DNA of 64,000 nt from Margaritifera margaritifera (lineage: Eukaryota; Mollusca; Bivalvia; Unionida; Margaritiferidae). Below are positions 36,175 through 49,549 of this stretch, in pieces. The stretch spans positions 5,666,501-5,730,500 of the forward strand of contig JAQPZY010001670.1 of assembly GCA_029931535.1 (NCBI GenBank), written 5' to 3'. Under the pieces are notes generated by a model. That model searched no databases and was not told the origin of the DNA. It was given only the letters and a program-made list of their open reading frames with translations. Numbering within the stretch: position 1 is the stretch's first letter; each line of letters begins with the position of its first letter. The position numbers and the translations under genes were made by a program.

Positions 36175-36385
36175 GGCTTGAAATAAGCGGTAGTCTGCCA
36201 TCCCAAGGCTAGAACATTTTCTGTTGGACTAGTAGTTTTAATAATTTCAATAGTCAGATGACTAGTAAAGTTTCAGTTGTCACCAGACAGCATTTTCTGG
36301 AAAGGACTGGTGAAGATTCAGCAGGACTAGTAAATTTCTCAGTCTACTAGTCCTTTTGGCTACAAAGAAATTTATGTTATATTCT
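36175..36385. mobile_element. Dispersed repeat with a GGACTAGTA hairpin
   Basis: Begins GGGCTTGAAATAAGCGGTAG. It has several GACTAGTA words and a perfect 10 bp stem AGGACTAGTA / TACTAGTCCT (about 36330-36361), ending CTAGCCCTG. The section at 10180-10330 shares the GACTAGTAG stem and the surrounding order. Class unknown. Confidence 0.55.
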
Positions 36386-36635
36386 AGCCCTGTAGAATAT
36401 GGAAGATTCAAAAAAAAGTTTAATGAGAGAAACCTCCATATCTGACCTTTAAATTCTGGAAATGGTTATTTTCTTGAAATGTTTGATATTCATTCAAATA
36501 CCTAATGTACAACAGATTTTGACAAACAAGGACCATTAACAGACATATTAATTTTCACAGTACAGTGTACCGATTCTATTTCTCTTGACTGCAAATAGTG
36601 CTCTATTACCATAAAAAATATAGGTCTGTGAGAAC

Positions 36636-36638
<3 letters not shown>

Positions 36639-36721
<83 letters not shown>
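36639..36721. repeat. (AT)n microsatellite
   Basis: About 41 AT units. The flank to the right (36722-36910) resembles the flank at 38945-39130. Confidence 0.97.
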
Positions 36722-36725
<4 letters not shown>

Positions 36726-37614
36726 AAAAACCGAATCCCTGGTATACCAAAATTTCCTCAAGATCAAACTTTCTGTTTGGTCCCAAATTTTTCCTTCTTC
36801 ACTATCATCATTTTTTCCCCCAGTTAACCAAAACTCCTCAACTCTGAAAACCAAAACAATTTTTCGGCCCCAAATTTCAATTATACATTAAAAACATAAC
36901 AACATAAAACTGAAACTCACTTAAAACTTGGAAATGTGTTTTAGCTGCTAAATTACATAAAACATTGATATTTATGGTTCAGAAATTGCACACAGATGAC
37001 ACATACCGGGCCAGATTATTTACCATTAGCAAATACTGTAGTAGGCTTATCAACGAGTCAAAATGTCACAAGGGCATGCAAGGTAAAAGCAATATTCGAC
37101 ACACGCTTAAACACAAATTAGGGTCAACATTAAGCTAATCCAAAGTCTTTGCACCTTAAAGAAAGGTCAGCTATTAATGTAAATTGGTAATAACTAAATG
37201 CTTGCAGATAAGTCAATTAAGAAAGATTATGTTTATTTGCTAATTATCAAATCATGACTGATGCTATTTATTTGTATAAATTGATCAATCCTCTTTTTAA
37301 AAGTTTATTAAACAAAATTAGCTTTAATAACCAGGCCTGCTGCCTCAATTTTGATACTTTGCCAATGGAGACAAAACAGCATTTTAAAAGTCAGAGTCAC
37401 TCAATTGATTTTCAAAGGAGAAAAATCAATACAGATGGATTTATGTATCAATGACTGGCATTTGTCTGCACTCATATGTTAAGGCGTCAGAGTGACCAGC
37501 TAAGTCTTGTAGGCTCAGTCTGATCAAAAAGCATGAATCTGTCAAAACCTATGTTGTAGAAACCAGGGCAAAAATTTGATTATGTACTTGTAAATTGTAA
37601 ATCTACTTATATAA

Positions 37615-37699
<85 letters not shown>
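37615..37699. repeat. (AT)n microsatellite
   Basis: AT tract with one G interruption at 37633, directly followed by a small inverted-repeat element. Confidence 0.97.
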
Positions 37700-37701
<2 letters not shown>

Positions 37702-37703
<2 letters not shown>

Positions 37704-37776
37704 CCCTCAGTAAACCAAAAACCTCTAAAAAACAAAAATTATCTTTGCTCCAAAGATTTATTGGTTTCGAGGGTTT
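37702..37776. mobile_element. About 75 bp mini-element next to the (AT)n tract
   Basis: ACCCTCAGTAAACCAA on the left and, on the other strand, ACCCTCGAAACCAA on the right form short inverted ends around 45 bp. A diverged relative lies at about 39325-39405 (CCTCAGTAAATAG...CTTGAGAGGTTTTAATG). The elements lie inside TATATA context. Confidence 0.5.
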
Positions 37777-38938
<1,162 letters not shown>

Positions 38939-38944
38939 ACACAC

Positions 38945-39410
38945 ATATACATACTTCCAGACTGAAACTTGATTAAAACAAAATTCCTTTGAAACCGAAT
39001 CACATCTTTCTGTGCCCAAATTTTCCTTGTTTGATTTTAATTACCTTTTACTCTATAAACCAAAATCTCTCTACTCTAAATCAAAAATGTGAATTTTACA
39101 TTCATATTAATCCATAAAACTTAAACCTACTTTGAGCATATGGCCAGAAAACAGTCATTAAACAGCTTAACACAGAAATATATACAGATATTAAGAAATC
39201 CTAATTATCAAATATATCTACTTTGAAAGTTGACTAGCTATTTATGTTTTGTAAAAAGATATACGCATTCACTTGTATGTGGGAACATCTGACCACATCT
39301 CATTCTAAGGTGAAAATAGAGAACCTCAGTAAATAGAAAAAAAAGATTAAAAACCAAATATTTATTTGGTCCAGAGGGATTCTGATCTTGAGAGGTTTTA
39401 ATGTATATAC
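38945..39410. repeat. Repeat family flanking (AT)n loci
   Basis: The phrases AAACCGAATCACA, TGTGCCCAAATTTTCCTT, ATAAACCAAAATCTC and CATAAAACTTAAACC correspond in order to AACCGAATCCC, TTTGGTCCCAAATTTTTCC, TTAACCAAAACTCC and CATAAAACTGAAAC at 36728-36915. The ends near 39325-39405 resemble the mini-element at 37702. Confidence 0.6.
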
Positions 39411-39423
39411 ATATAAACAAACC

Positions 39424-39575
39424 TTGCGGCTATGGGAAAGAGACGGGCAGAGGGTCGGCGGGTTGGTGTTGCATCAGTGGTACGATCCGGGTATCCAATT
39501 TTTACAGGAACAGTTGTCCTTGGACTTAAACCCACTATCTCCAGATGCAGCATTCTCACAATATCATTAGCCGTT
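39424..39575 (-). mobile_element. Probable tRNA-derived SINE
   Basis: A GC-richer island in AT-rich DNA. On the minus strand, TGGAGATAGTGGGTTTAAGTCC has a near-consensus B-box (GGGTTTAAGTCC). It is followed by a body GGATACCCGGATCGTACCAC and TGATGCAACACCAACC. An A-box upstream is not clear. The 60-codon plus frame across it is not thought to be a gene. Confidence 0.42.
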
Positions 39576-41738
39576 CTTTAACATGTCAACATTCACTGTT
39601 TATTTCAGAAATATGGAATAAATTTCATCTATACACAGAAACTTCACTCAAGAATGTTTTCACTGCCCACTGTAAGTCAGTGATACTAAATACATGCTTT
39701 AGATGCAAGTATATAAGTACTAGTTAATGATCAACAAAAAAATATGCAATTTTTTTTTGTTTGTTGCCGGTCACATTTTGACAGCTATAGGTACTCTTTT
39801 ATATAACATATGGGTACCTTAATTCCTCTGTTTCCCTTATTGGAAATCAAATATGAGACTTGACTCTCTGATTATCAACACATAGTTGACAGAATAATAC
39901 AATTCCCACAGAAAAATAAGCGCTTCAGTACTATGGCAACTTCTAATCCAAAATAATTACAAGAGAAGCAGTCAACTACTTTGTGCCATCACTGAGATCC
40001 ACTTGAGGAATACAACCAACACTGTTACCACATGAATGAGATAATGATTATACCAATGAACAAAATGCCTGAAGTTTCCATTCACACAGTTAAATCAATC
40101 ATGTGGAGTGTAATTTAGATTCCAGATCTATTACTAATGGTATATATAAATATATATACATATATACATGTAGATTCAATAAAACCATGCAGTGTAATCC
40201 CAATGGTCGGATGTTCACCTTTGAAAGAGTCAGTCACTATAACAAACTTTCCATATCAGTGGAGTTCTGTTAAATGCAATGAATACACTAATCCTGCTCT
40301 ACCCAGTGTTGTCAGGGCTCTATTATTCCTATACATGTACCATTTAGGCTTTGTCCTCTAAAGTTACTCCGCTTTGTTCCTCGGCAATTACAACTGCTAA
40401 ATGCAGTGTTCCTGATCACAATAAAGGTTACCTTTGGCAAAGAACTCAATACACAGTCGTCATGATCAAAGATTCAACCAAACCTGTACATAAGGCAAGG
40501 TATCTAAAACTTATTTAAACAAAAACAAGATTAATTAGTTGTGTAATTCTATCCTAATATCGTTTATCAGAGACAAGACCACATACACTTGAAGACTTTA
40601 TCCCCTCTGACAGGCACCCTCAATATAACTAATCAAATACTTTGGACAAGGTTCTAATATTTGATTTGATTTTGCTTGAAGCAAGTACGTAAGGTTGACT
40701 CAAAGCTGTTATTGTCCTGGCCCAGAGCTACCATGCCGCTTCCCTATTGAGAAATAGATTGATCCAACTACACTGTATGTATCTGGATTACGGATATTGA
40801 CTCATGTAATGTGTTACCTATTAAATCGAACTGGAATCATTTATTAAACCAGCATGTGACAGGTACGCATAAACAAATCATGCAAAAGTTCCATAATTTA
40901 TTGCTTCCCATTTACTTTACATATGGTAAAGTTTTAACAAAATCAAGTTTGTGCTGATTTCTATTTTAACACTCCACAAGAAAGTTTACACAACCAACAT
41001 CTTTGTAAGAAATATATATCTTTACACTTTATCTCTTCTTATGTAAATATTACAGCAAAAATGAATGTATGTAAAACAGGTATATACATTAGTTCTACAA
41101 CTAATTGTGTCACCCTCTTTAAATAAAGTCATTATTATTATTATTAATATTATTGTTATTATTATTTCTCCTGTTAACATATGGTGTAATTGTTGTTTAA
41201 CATGTCTTGTATCCATTTAACACTCAGTTTTCAGGACCAGTATGAAACCATGAAATTACCACTAAAACCAACGACACTAAGGCAGTTTTTAATACTGTCA
41301 CACACCTTTATAATGATACTGTCAAGCACTGTTATTGTGGTATTGTCAAACACACGTTAATGTGGTATTGTCAAGCACCTTTATAGTGGTACATGTATTG
41401 ACACACTTTTCACAACATTTTACGATCAGTGTTTACCATGATGGCCCAGACCTGCAGCTCTCACCCTTTGGGCATTCTTTGATGAATGAATGAAAAGAAG
41501 AGAGAAAGATACACACACACACACTAGCATGTAAGTACAACAATATCCTCACTCTCTTTCCTTTCTTTCACCCACAAGGACACTAACATACAATCAATAT
41601 ACATGCAAGATGCAATTAATACCAAAATTGATGGGTAGTATCTTTAATGATGCCCAAAGCCATTAATGTATACAATCACTTTCATTCACACTCAAATGCA
41701 CATACTTCATTAATTATCTATACATATATCAATATATA
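39576..41738. other. No gene; small repeats only
   Basis: The section holds a (TTA)n-type tract at 41127-41166 and a short repeated phrase around TACTGTCA-CAC-TTTATA-TG (41290-41400), which recurs about four times. An ACACAC tract lies at 41511-41522. Otherwise unique. Confidence 0.6.
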
Positions 41739-41739
41739 C

Positions 41740-41741
<2 letters not shown>

Positions 41742-41826
<85 letters not shown>
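41742..41826. repeat. (AT)n microsatellite
   Basis: About 42 AT units. Confidence 0.98.
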
Positions 41827-41829
<3 letters not shown>

Positions 41830-42109
41830 TTTTTTAAACTACATCTCTGAAGCCACAGGATATATTGATTGTAAACAAAAGAAACAGAGTGGGCATTTCT
41901 AATCTCTATTGCAGACATGCAGTGCAACCTATGGCCCACAACTTGGTTTTATCTCCTTATTTACATCATAGGGTGTGGCTTTAAAAATCGCTTATAAAGC
42001 CCGTTCCCTTGAGGAAGTTGCACATGCCTACTCTACTGGTATATTGTTCCAGAGCAAAGTTCGCAAGTACTGGAAACTCCTTTTGAAATGACAGCACCAT
42101 ACATGACAC

Positions 42110-42910
42110 AGAAAATCTCTCAGATGTAAAGGTTTTAAAGCATTTTGCATCAAATTATAGGGGCACACAGAACACTCAAGCGAACAAATGTTCGTTTCAG
42201 TTGGTAGCCTTTGGGTATCTCTTAGTGCATCTGTGGGATACTGAATACTGTCTGACATGTCAACACTCTGGGTATCTGTTAGTGTATTTGTGGGATACTG
42301 AGCACAGTTTGACATGTCAACACTTTAGTTATCTGTTAGTGTATTTGTTGGATACTGAGTACACTTTGATATGTCAACACTTCAGGTATCTTTTAGTGTA
42401 TTTGTGGGATATTGAGTACAGTTTGACATGTCAACACTTTAGATATGTGCTAGTGTATTTATTGGATACTGAATACAGTCTGACATGTCAACACTTTGGG
42501 TATCTGTTAGTAGTGTATCTGTGGGATACTGAGTACAGTCTGACATGACAACACTTTAGGTATATGTTAACATATTTGTAGGATATTGAGTACAGTCCCA
42601 CATGTCAACACTTTGGGTATATGTTAGTGTATTTGTGGGATAATGAGTACAGTTTGACATGACAACACGTTAAGCATCTGTTAGTGTATTTGTGCGACAT
42701 CGAACACAGTCTGACATGTGAATACTTTGGGTATCTGTTCGTGTATTTGTGGGATATCTAGTACAATTTGACATGTCCACACATGATGAGCCAGTTCTTG
42801 ATTAAAAACCTGAGATATTTTGTTAAAATCATCTCTCTTGTTCATTTAAAGCCATTTGGAGGTGCATCATGTACCAATGAAATACAGGAAATGATTTAGG
42901 GGACATTAAG
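42110..42910 (+). repeat. Left arm of large inverted repeat, containing 57 bp minisatellite
   Basis: The outer part (ATGTAAAGGTTTTAAAGCATT, GTTTCAGTTGGTAGCCTTTGG) is followed by about ten 57 bp units: TTTGGGTATCTGTTAGTGTA, TTTGTGGGATACTGAGTACA, GTTTGACATGTCAACAC. The inner part has GATATTTTGTTAAAATCATC, AAAGCCATTTGGA and GATTTAGGGGACATTAAG. Since 57 is divisible by three, a 115-codon plus frame stays open at 42201-42548, without other coding signs. The whole order is mirrored at 46650-47155. Confidence 0.88.
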
Positions 42911-42968
42911 CTTGGTTTGGCACAGCAACACAAGTAGGTTATTTTGTGCCAAGGCAAGGGGACATCAA
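42911..42968 (-). mobile_element. SINE body fragment
   Basis: GGTTTGGCACAGCAACACAAGTAGGTTATTTTGTGCCAAGGCAAG (in parts) matches the body of the minus-strand SINE at 56165-56215. The head is absent. It abuts the inner end of the inverted-repeat arm. Confidence 0.7.
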
Positions 42969-43276
42969 GATGCAATTCTGTAGAGGAGAGCACAAAATCT
43001 ATTGTGGTGTCTTACACAATGTTTATGGGATATACGTTATCCAAAGGTCACTGAAAGAAGTGAGAAAACTCCCAGACCGGTAAGCACTAATAGAAAGCTA
43101 ACACCTCCTAATGCCTAGACCAGTCTATTATTTTATTAAAACAGTTAAAAATTTACCATTGTCCCGTGTTTTAAACAGAATCATTCAAGAGATGTAACTT
43201 TACAAGCAAAGAGGCAGTTTAAAGATTTATTACTGCAGAAAAAAGGGAAAAACATGACTGTTATAAATATTTCATA

Positions 43277-44678
43277 CAGTGGAACCCCGCTATAACGCGC
43301 CCCGCCATAACGCGAATTCGGATATAACGCGGTCGTAGCATGGCTCCCGAAATTTCGTATATTCATTCACACATGGAGAAAAAAAATTTGGAGAAAAGTA
43401 AAAAAAACAAAACAAGAAATTAACTTCATTTTGGACATGAGATTAGTTGTGACTTTTAAAATAATATGATCGTGGCATGGTTCCTGAAATTTGAAATTCA
43501 TTTACGTGTATTTTTATCGGACCGTGAAAATATTTGTTTAACGTACGAGAAATAGTGTGTAAAACGTTTATTATAATTTGGTGGAAGAATTCGCGTATGA
43601 CTTTTAATAATAAACGATCGGAACTTAACAATTTATCCAGGTTCTTTAAGTGATTTTGGAGAAGTGATCGTGTATGAATTCTAAAATAATACGATATATA
43701 TAACGTACGAGAAATAGTGTGTACAACGCTTGGCTTCTGAAATTTATCAATTTGAACAGGTTGTGGTGAAGCTCCATATTCTACTCTAGAAGAGAAAACT
43801 GGTTTCATTAGGTTTTTGAATTGTTAAGCCGAAGTAAACATTATCGGAAGTGTTACTTATTACGGATCCATGAGTAAAGCCAGTAAATCGTCTTTGTGAT
43901 TGTCTTCCATGAATTCTGTATACAGTCGTTGCTCAAACAATAGCCGACATGGGCTTCTTATTTAACTGCAATCACAGCCAAGCAGCAGACAAAGCTGTGG
44001 TTGATACAAGAGTCGCACAATTTACACAAAATCTGAAATAAAAGTTATTTGCACGCTGAAATCATGCGTTGATTGTTAATTATTCTTGCAGTTGTCGCAT
44101 ATGATAAAATTTTAGCGGTATGAAATTTGTACAGACACCGTATGTAGACCCGGGAATAGCTGCATGCAATGACCGTACGATATCAGACGGCAAGTAAATG
44201 GTTTCAATATTTTGTTCATCCTATATTTTACACGACGAATTCAGACTATTACAAAATTATTGAATATTTTAAATCTGTACGATTTTCAATGAAATTACAT
44301 CCATTATGGATGAACTGCATGCCACGACGGCACGGTAGCATACGGTGTTGATACACTTTTCAAGATATAGCAATAGTCTGGTATTATCGGTCAATCTGTA
44401 TTATCGTTCAAACAAATAAAAATTAGTAAATGTTTTTAATGCACAGTAATAACCTATAAATATATTAGCCATCGATTATTTTGAATATATCTTAATAAAT
44501 GCATTCCAGTTAATATTCATCTGATGATAAGCCGACTTTTGATCATTGTACATGTATACACGTATATGTTCTCGGAAAAAAAGTTAAATATTGTAAAACC
44601 CCGCATTAACGCGACCCCGCTTTTAACGCGATCCGATTTTATGGACCCCGATCATCGCGTTATAGCGGGGTTCCACTG
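43277..44678. mobile_element. 1.4 kb pogo/Tigger-like DNA transposon, non-autonomous
   Basis: Both ends read CAGTGGAACCCCGCTATAAC followed by GCG (the right end on the minus strand has GATGATCG beyond this). TA lies on each side at 43275-43276 and 44679-44680. The left end has three ATAACGCG words within 50 bp; the right end has AACGCG words in the same style (44606-44670), as expected of transposase-binding sites. Inside, ACGTACGAGAAATAGTGTGT occurs twice (about 43541 and 43702) within a partly duplicated module. No frame resembles a DDE transposase or CENP-B-type DNA-binding domain. The element is richer in CpG than its surroundings. The superfamily call rests on the TIR and target. Confidence 0.88.
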
Positions 44679-44984
44679 TACATAGAACATTTTATTGATT
44701 ATATTTTCATAATGTAAGAAAAACAAATGGAGGAAGACAATTGTTTAATCGCTATAGAAATCCAATAAATATTTACACAGCATGAATGCTTCTGGGAACT
44801 ACTTCTTTGAAAATGTTCTGCAAATATATAAACTTTTAGATCTAGCTAAGGATTCATGATTGCAGACTGGAACTTGTGATTTTCAGGCCTGACTGTATGT
44901 GTCCCAAACCCTCAGTTTAAAAATCCTAGCACCAGAGTCTTCCATGTCTTCTTAAATATGTTGCGGGCTGACAGCAGATGAGGT

Positions 44985-46278
44985 TTTATCCAAATCTTCT
45001 AGCACATGACTATGTCTTCAGATTTACTCAGTGTTACTTGCATGGTCAGGAAAATCCTTCTGAAGGATGGTTTACAATCACAGGACTTTCAGATTTACTC
45101 AGTGTTACTTGCAGGGTCAGGGAAAGGTTTCTGAAGAATGATTTACAATCACAAAACTTTCATATTTATTTAGTGTTATTTGCAGGGTCAGGGAAAGACC
45201 TAAGGATGGTTTTCAATCACAAGAGTTTCAAATTTACTCAGTGTTACTTGCAGGGTCAGGGACAGTTTTCTGAAGGATGGTTTACAAACACAAGACTTTC
45301 TGATTTACTCAGTGTTACTTGCAGGGTCAAGGAAAGACATCTGAAGGATGGTTTACAATTACAATACATTTTGATTTCCTCAGTGTTACTTGCATAATCT
45401 GGGAAAGTCTTCTGAATGATGATTTACGATCACAGGACTTTTAGATTTACTCAGTGTTACTCGCAGGGTCAGGGAAAGCCTTCTGAAGGATGGTTTACAA
45501 TCACAAGAGTTTCTGATTTACTCAATGTTACTTGCAAGGTCAAGGAAAGACTTCTGAAGGATGGTTTACAATTACAAGACATATTGATTTACTCGGTTTT
45601 ACTTCTTGCATAACCTGGGAAAATCTTCTGAATGATCGTTTACAAGCACAGGACTTTTAGATTTACTCAGTGTGACTTGCAGGGTCAGGGAAAGCCTTCT
45701 AAAGGATGGTTTACAATCGCAAGACTTTCAGATTTACTTGGTGTTACTTGTAGTCAAGAAAAGTCTTCTGAAAGATGATTTACCATCACAGGAATTTCAC
45801 ATATACTGGCAGGGTCAGGGAAAGCCTTCTGAAAGATGATTTACAACCACAGGACTTTCAGATTTAGTCAGTGTTACTTGCTGGGTCAAGGAAAGTCTTC
45901 TTAAGGATGATTTACAACCACAGGACTTCCAGAATTACTCAGTGCTAGTTGCAGGGTCAGAGACAGTTTTCTGAAGGGTGGTTTACAATCACAAGAGTTT
46001 CAGATTTATTCAGTGTTACTTGCAGGGTTAGGAAAAGTGTTCTTAAGGAAGAGTTACAATCACTGGACTTGCAAATTTACTCAGTGTTACTTGCTGGGAG
46101 AGAGAAATACTTCTGAATGATGGTCACAAGACTCAGATTTAGTTAGTGTTACTTGCTGGGTCAGGAACAGTTTTCTGAAGGATGGTTTACAATCACAAGA
46201 CTTTTAGATTTACTTAGTGTTACTTGCAGGGCCAGCGAATGCCTTCTGAAGGATGATTTACTATCAAAGGACTTTCGA
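44985..46278. repeat. 71 bp minisatellite, about 18 copies
   Basis: The unit is GGACTTTCAGATTTACTCAG, TGTTACTTGCAGGGTCAGGG, AAAGCCTTCTGAAGGATGGT and TTACAATCACA. Copies vary from about 63 to 72 bp. Plus frames at 44978-45397 and 45416-45613 are by-products of the repeat. Confidence 0.93.
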
Positions 46279-46649
46279 ATGAGCTTGCGTTTATGAAAAA
46301 CTGGTGTTTGCTGGTTTGGTCCATTCTTGCCTTGTTTTGAATTGGACTGGCCTGGAGAGGTTTGATGGGCAATTTTATAGTGGATACAATTCTAGGTCTT
46401 TAAGAACTATAAAGTCAAACATTGGTTTTTTCCCTTTTTTCAATTCTGATACATGTACATGTACCTGTTCAGACACTTAATTTTATGAAAAAGACTCTAG
46501 GCAATACAGTTTGGGAGATAGGAGGTGTCATTTTGATAATGGCAAATAATTTCTCCTTTCTTTCAGTGTGATTCACAGTATTTATATTGTCCCAAAATAT
46601 TTTGTCTAGGACAAATGTAACAGATACTGAGCTGTCCTTTACATAACTG
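46279..46649. other. No gene seen
   Basis: Unique sequence between the 71 bp array and the right arm of the inverted repeat. Confidence 0.6.
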
Positions 46650-47155
46650 CAACTTAGTGTCCCCCTAAATCACTAGACCACTGTTTCTAAAGTACATGAT
46701 ATAATTCCAAATGGCTTTCAAGGATGAGGAGAGATGATTTTAACAAAATATCTTGGAATTTTAGGCAAAAACTAGCTCATTAAGTGTGAATATGTCAAAC
46801 TATGCTCAATTTAGTACAAATATGCTAAATGATGCCCAAAGTGTGGGAATGTCAAACTGTATTAAATTTTCCACAAATATGCTAACTGCAACCCACTGTA
46901 CTCAGTTTCCCACAAATATACTAACCGATACCCAAGGTGTGGACATGTCCATATGTACTCAATTTCCCTCAAAAATACATTAACAGATACCCAAGTGTGG
47001 ACATGTCCTGTACTCAATTTCCAACAAATTATCTTAACAGTTACCCAAAGGTTACCGGCTGAAACTGAAAGTTCATTCACCTAAGCCTTCTGTGGAAACC
47101 ATGATTTGTAACTGAATGCTTTTAAATTAAAACCTTTACATTCAAGAGATTGTTT
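46650..47155 (-). repeat. Right arm of large inverted repeat, with 57 bp minisatellite
   Basis: The reverse complement of 42110-42910 in order: inner part (TTAGTGTCCCCCTAAATCA, CCAAATGGCTTTCAAGGATG, GATGATTTTAACAAAATATC), about five minisatellite units (CCACAAATATACTAACCGAT, ACCCAAGGTGTGGACATGTC), then the outer part (CCAAAGGTTACCGGCTGAAAC, AAAACCTTTACATTCAAGAG). It has fewer minisatellite copies than the left arm. Confidence 0.88.
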
Positions 47156-47434
47156 GTCCTTTACCCTCCTGCTAACATGTGGTGTAAGAAAATAAAATAC
47201 ATTGGTACAGTTGTTTTTCATATTATCTTTATCCAATAGTCCCAATTTTGATGATAAGATTTATGATACATTTATATGTTTCTCTGATTTATTTTTCATG
47301 TGAGTGCTCCACAATAGAGGCTGGTTAAGCACAGGTAACTGGAAAACCAAAAATAGTTGTACTCTCGGTTTAATGGACAATATCAGCATTTATAACACAT
47401 TTATGGATATTGTTTGCTTCAAACTTGAGATGTG
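47156..47434. other. No gene seen
   Basis: AT-rich spacer between the inverted-repeat arm and the next array. Confidence 0.6.
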
Positions 47435-47930
47435 TCAACAGGACATAGATACCTCTGTCAATAGGACACAAATACCCCTGTCAACAGTACACTAATATAA
47501 CTGTCAACAAGACACAAATACACCCATCAACAGGACACAAATACCCCCATCAACAGGACACAAATACCCCTGTCAACAGTACACTAATACCACTGTCAAC
47601 AAGACACAAATACACCCATCAACAGGACACAAATACCCCCATCAACAGGACACAAATACCCCTGTCAACAGTACACTAATACCACTGTCAACAAGACACA
47701 AATACACCCATCAACAGGACACAAATACCCCCATCAACAGGACACAAATACCCCTGTCAACAGTACACTAATACCACTGTCAACAAGACACAAATACACC
47801 CATCAACAGGACACAAATACCCCCATCAACAGGACACAAATACCCCTGTCAACAGAACACAAAATATCACTGTCAACAGGACACAAAAATCACTGTCAAT
47901 AGGGCACAAATACCACTGTCATTAATGATT
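47435..47930. repeat. 23 bp minisatellite with exact 92 bp higher-order repeat
   Basis: Four 23 bp variants in fixed order (GTCAACAGTACACTAATACC-, GTCAACAAGACACAAATACA-, ATCAACAGGACACAAATACC- twice) make a 92 bp block. Block starts at 47480, 47572, 47664 and 47756 are spaced exactly 92 bp and the blocks are virtually identical. Edge copies are diverged. Confidence 0.96.
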
Positions 47931-49199
47931 TTGTAGTGTCTGATAACCGTAAATGTTTGACAAGTTTCAATATAAGACTTTCTAATGGGAAGATAGATGG
48001 AAATGAATAACACTTTATACAACTAGTTCAGTTTCCCACAAGAGTAGTTTCTGTATATTTGACTTTTTTTGGTACTCGTGGGATAGTAGGTGATGATGGC
48101 ATATTAAAGACAGACTGTGACAGTTGCTGCACAGTGAACAGTTTAAGGACCAACCATTCAATTTTAGGAGGGGGGGGGGGGACTGGGATTTTCTTTCCAA
48201 ACATAATGTTTGACACAGCCACCATCCATCAAAATTCAAGGCATTCACAATATTGAGAAAAAAGACTACATCATACAGGTATACAAACATTGTTACAATT
48301 CTACTGATAGGTGTTCTCTCAATCTTTCTCCCTCTGTCTCTGGTGGTTGACATAGGTAATACATTAGTAACTTAACTTTAAAAACTGATTCAAAGTGAAG
48401 TAAAGTTGAATAATCTGGGCTGCAGTTGTCAATGTTATTAATTTGAGCACAGGGAGTCAATTTGGTTAGCTCTAAATCAAACACTGGGGCAATATTAAGT
48501 CTTACTTACTGAGAAGACCAAACAAGGAAACACTATGACAAAAATATCTTTCATGTTTTAGATATCATGCAGTCTGAAAACCTTATTAAACAGTAATGCT
48601 TTAAAATACAGCTTGCACAGTCATTTGGGTTCATTTTTAAGTAAAGCATTCAAGGAAGAGGCACAAAAGTAGTAATAAAGTATGTACTGCTAATTTGAAG
48701 CAACTTTCTGTTGTCAGTGAAAAAACCTATTGACAGAATGTTTGAGAACTTCAAAGGTCTCGTAACACTGCAGTCATTAGTTTGGTATGTTGACAAGAGA
48801 TCTCCCCTGTACAAGGCCACACAGTGGCATTGTAGTGGGAAACGAATTGACAAGTTTTTTATTGTATACATATGCAGTTAGCCAACATCAAAGAATACCT
48901 AACAATGGTCAATAGATACACACACACACACACACCACAATTCTCAAATAAGGCAGGGTAATAATGAAGAAAGACTGGTGGGGCATTCAATGAATGTGTT
49001 GCCCTGTCGAAAGTTTGAACAGTATCACATTGGTACATACCAGAATCAATGGAATGGAAAATATGCTATCACCATGTACACTTGCATCAAGAACAACTTA
49101 TGTCAACAAACATAAAACCCTAACTACGTGGATTACTGTATGTGCCAGAGATGAGAGTTCCATGAATAATTTTCATCAAACAACAATGCCTGTGAATGG
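47931..49199. other. No gene; G-run and (CA)n only
   Basis: A G12 tract at 48170-48181 and a (CA)n tract at 48919-48936. Frames on both strands are short and unrecognised. Confidence 0.6.
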
Positions 49200-49200
49200 C

Positions 49201-49290
49201 TAGCACAATAAGTGACAACAGATCAGGGTCAACAATAAGTGACAACAGATCAGGGTCAACAATAAGTGACAACAGATCAGGGTCAACAAG
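49201..49290. repeat. 27 bp tandem repeat, three copies
   Basis: CAATAAGTGACAACAGATCA plus GGGTCAA, perfect in all three. It is open in several frames because 27 is divisible by three. Confidence 0.96.
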
Positions 49291-49549
49291 GATTACAGAT
49301 GGACTGTCTAACAAATGCACAAATACAACATCTTCTCAACAAGTGGTTTATTTACCACTAGTCCAGAAAAAATACATTAACAGAATATTCTCACAATGCA
49401 TCTCAAAGAAAATGCTGCCTAGTAAATGTGTTACAACAAATAAACAATAAACAAGTTGAACTTAGTACACATCCCAGTAAATAAAAAAGTAGCCAAAGTG
49501 CACCTGAGATCACTCAAATGGCTGACATCTAAAGCCAAATGCAAGGGTA

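Noticed and set aside
42201..42548. 115-codon plus frame with a repeated YLLVYLWDTE-like phrase, considered as a repeat protein
   Set aside because: The unit is 57 bp, divisible by three, so any stop-free unit stays open. There is no start context or conservation evidence, and the inverted copy at 47 kb is broken.
43443..43808. 121-codon minus frame inside the Tigger-like element, considered as a transposase remnant
   Set aside because: No DDE or DNA-binding motif. The frame overlaps a duplicated non-coding module.
44978..45613. Open frames of 139 and 65 codons
   Set aside because: They run through the 71 bp minisatellite, and repeat translation explains their length.
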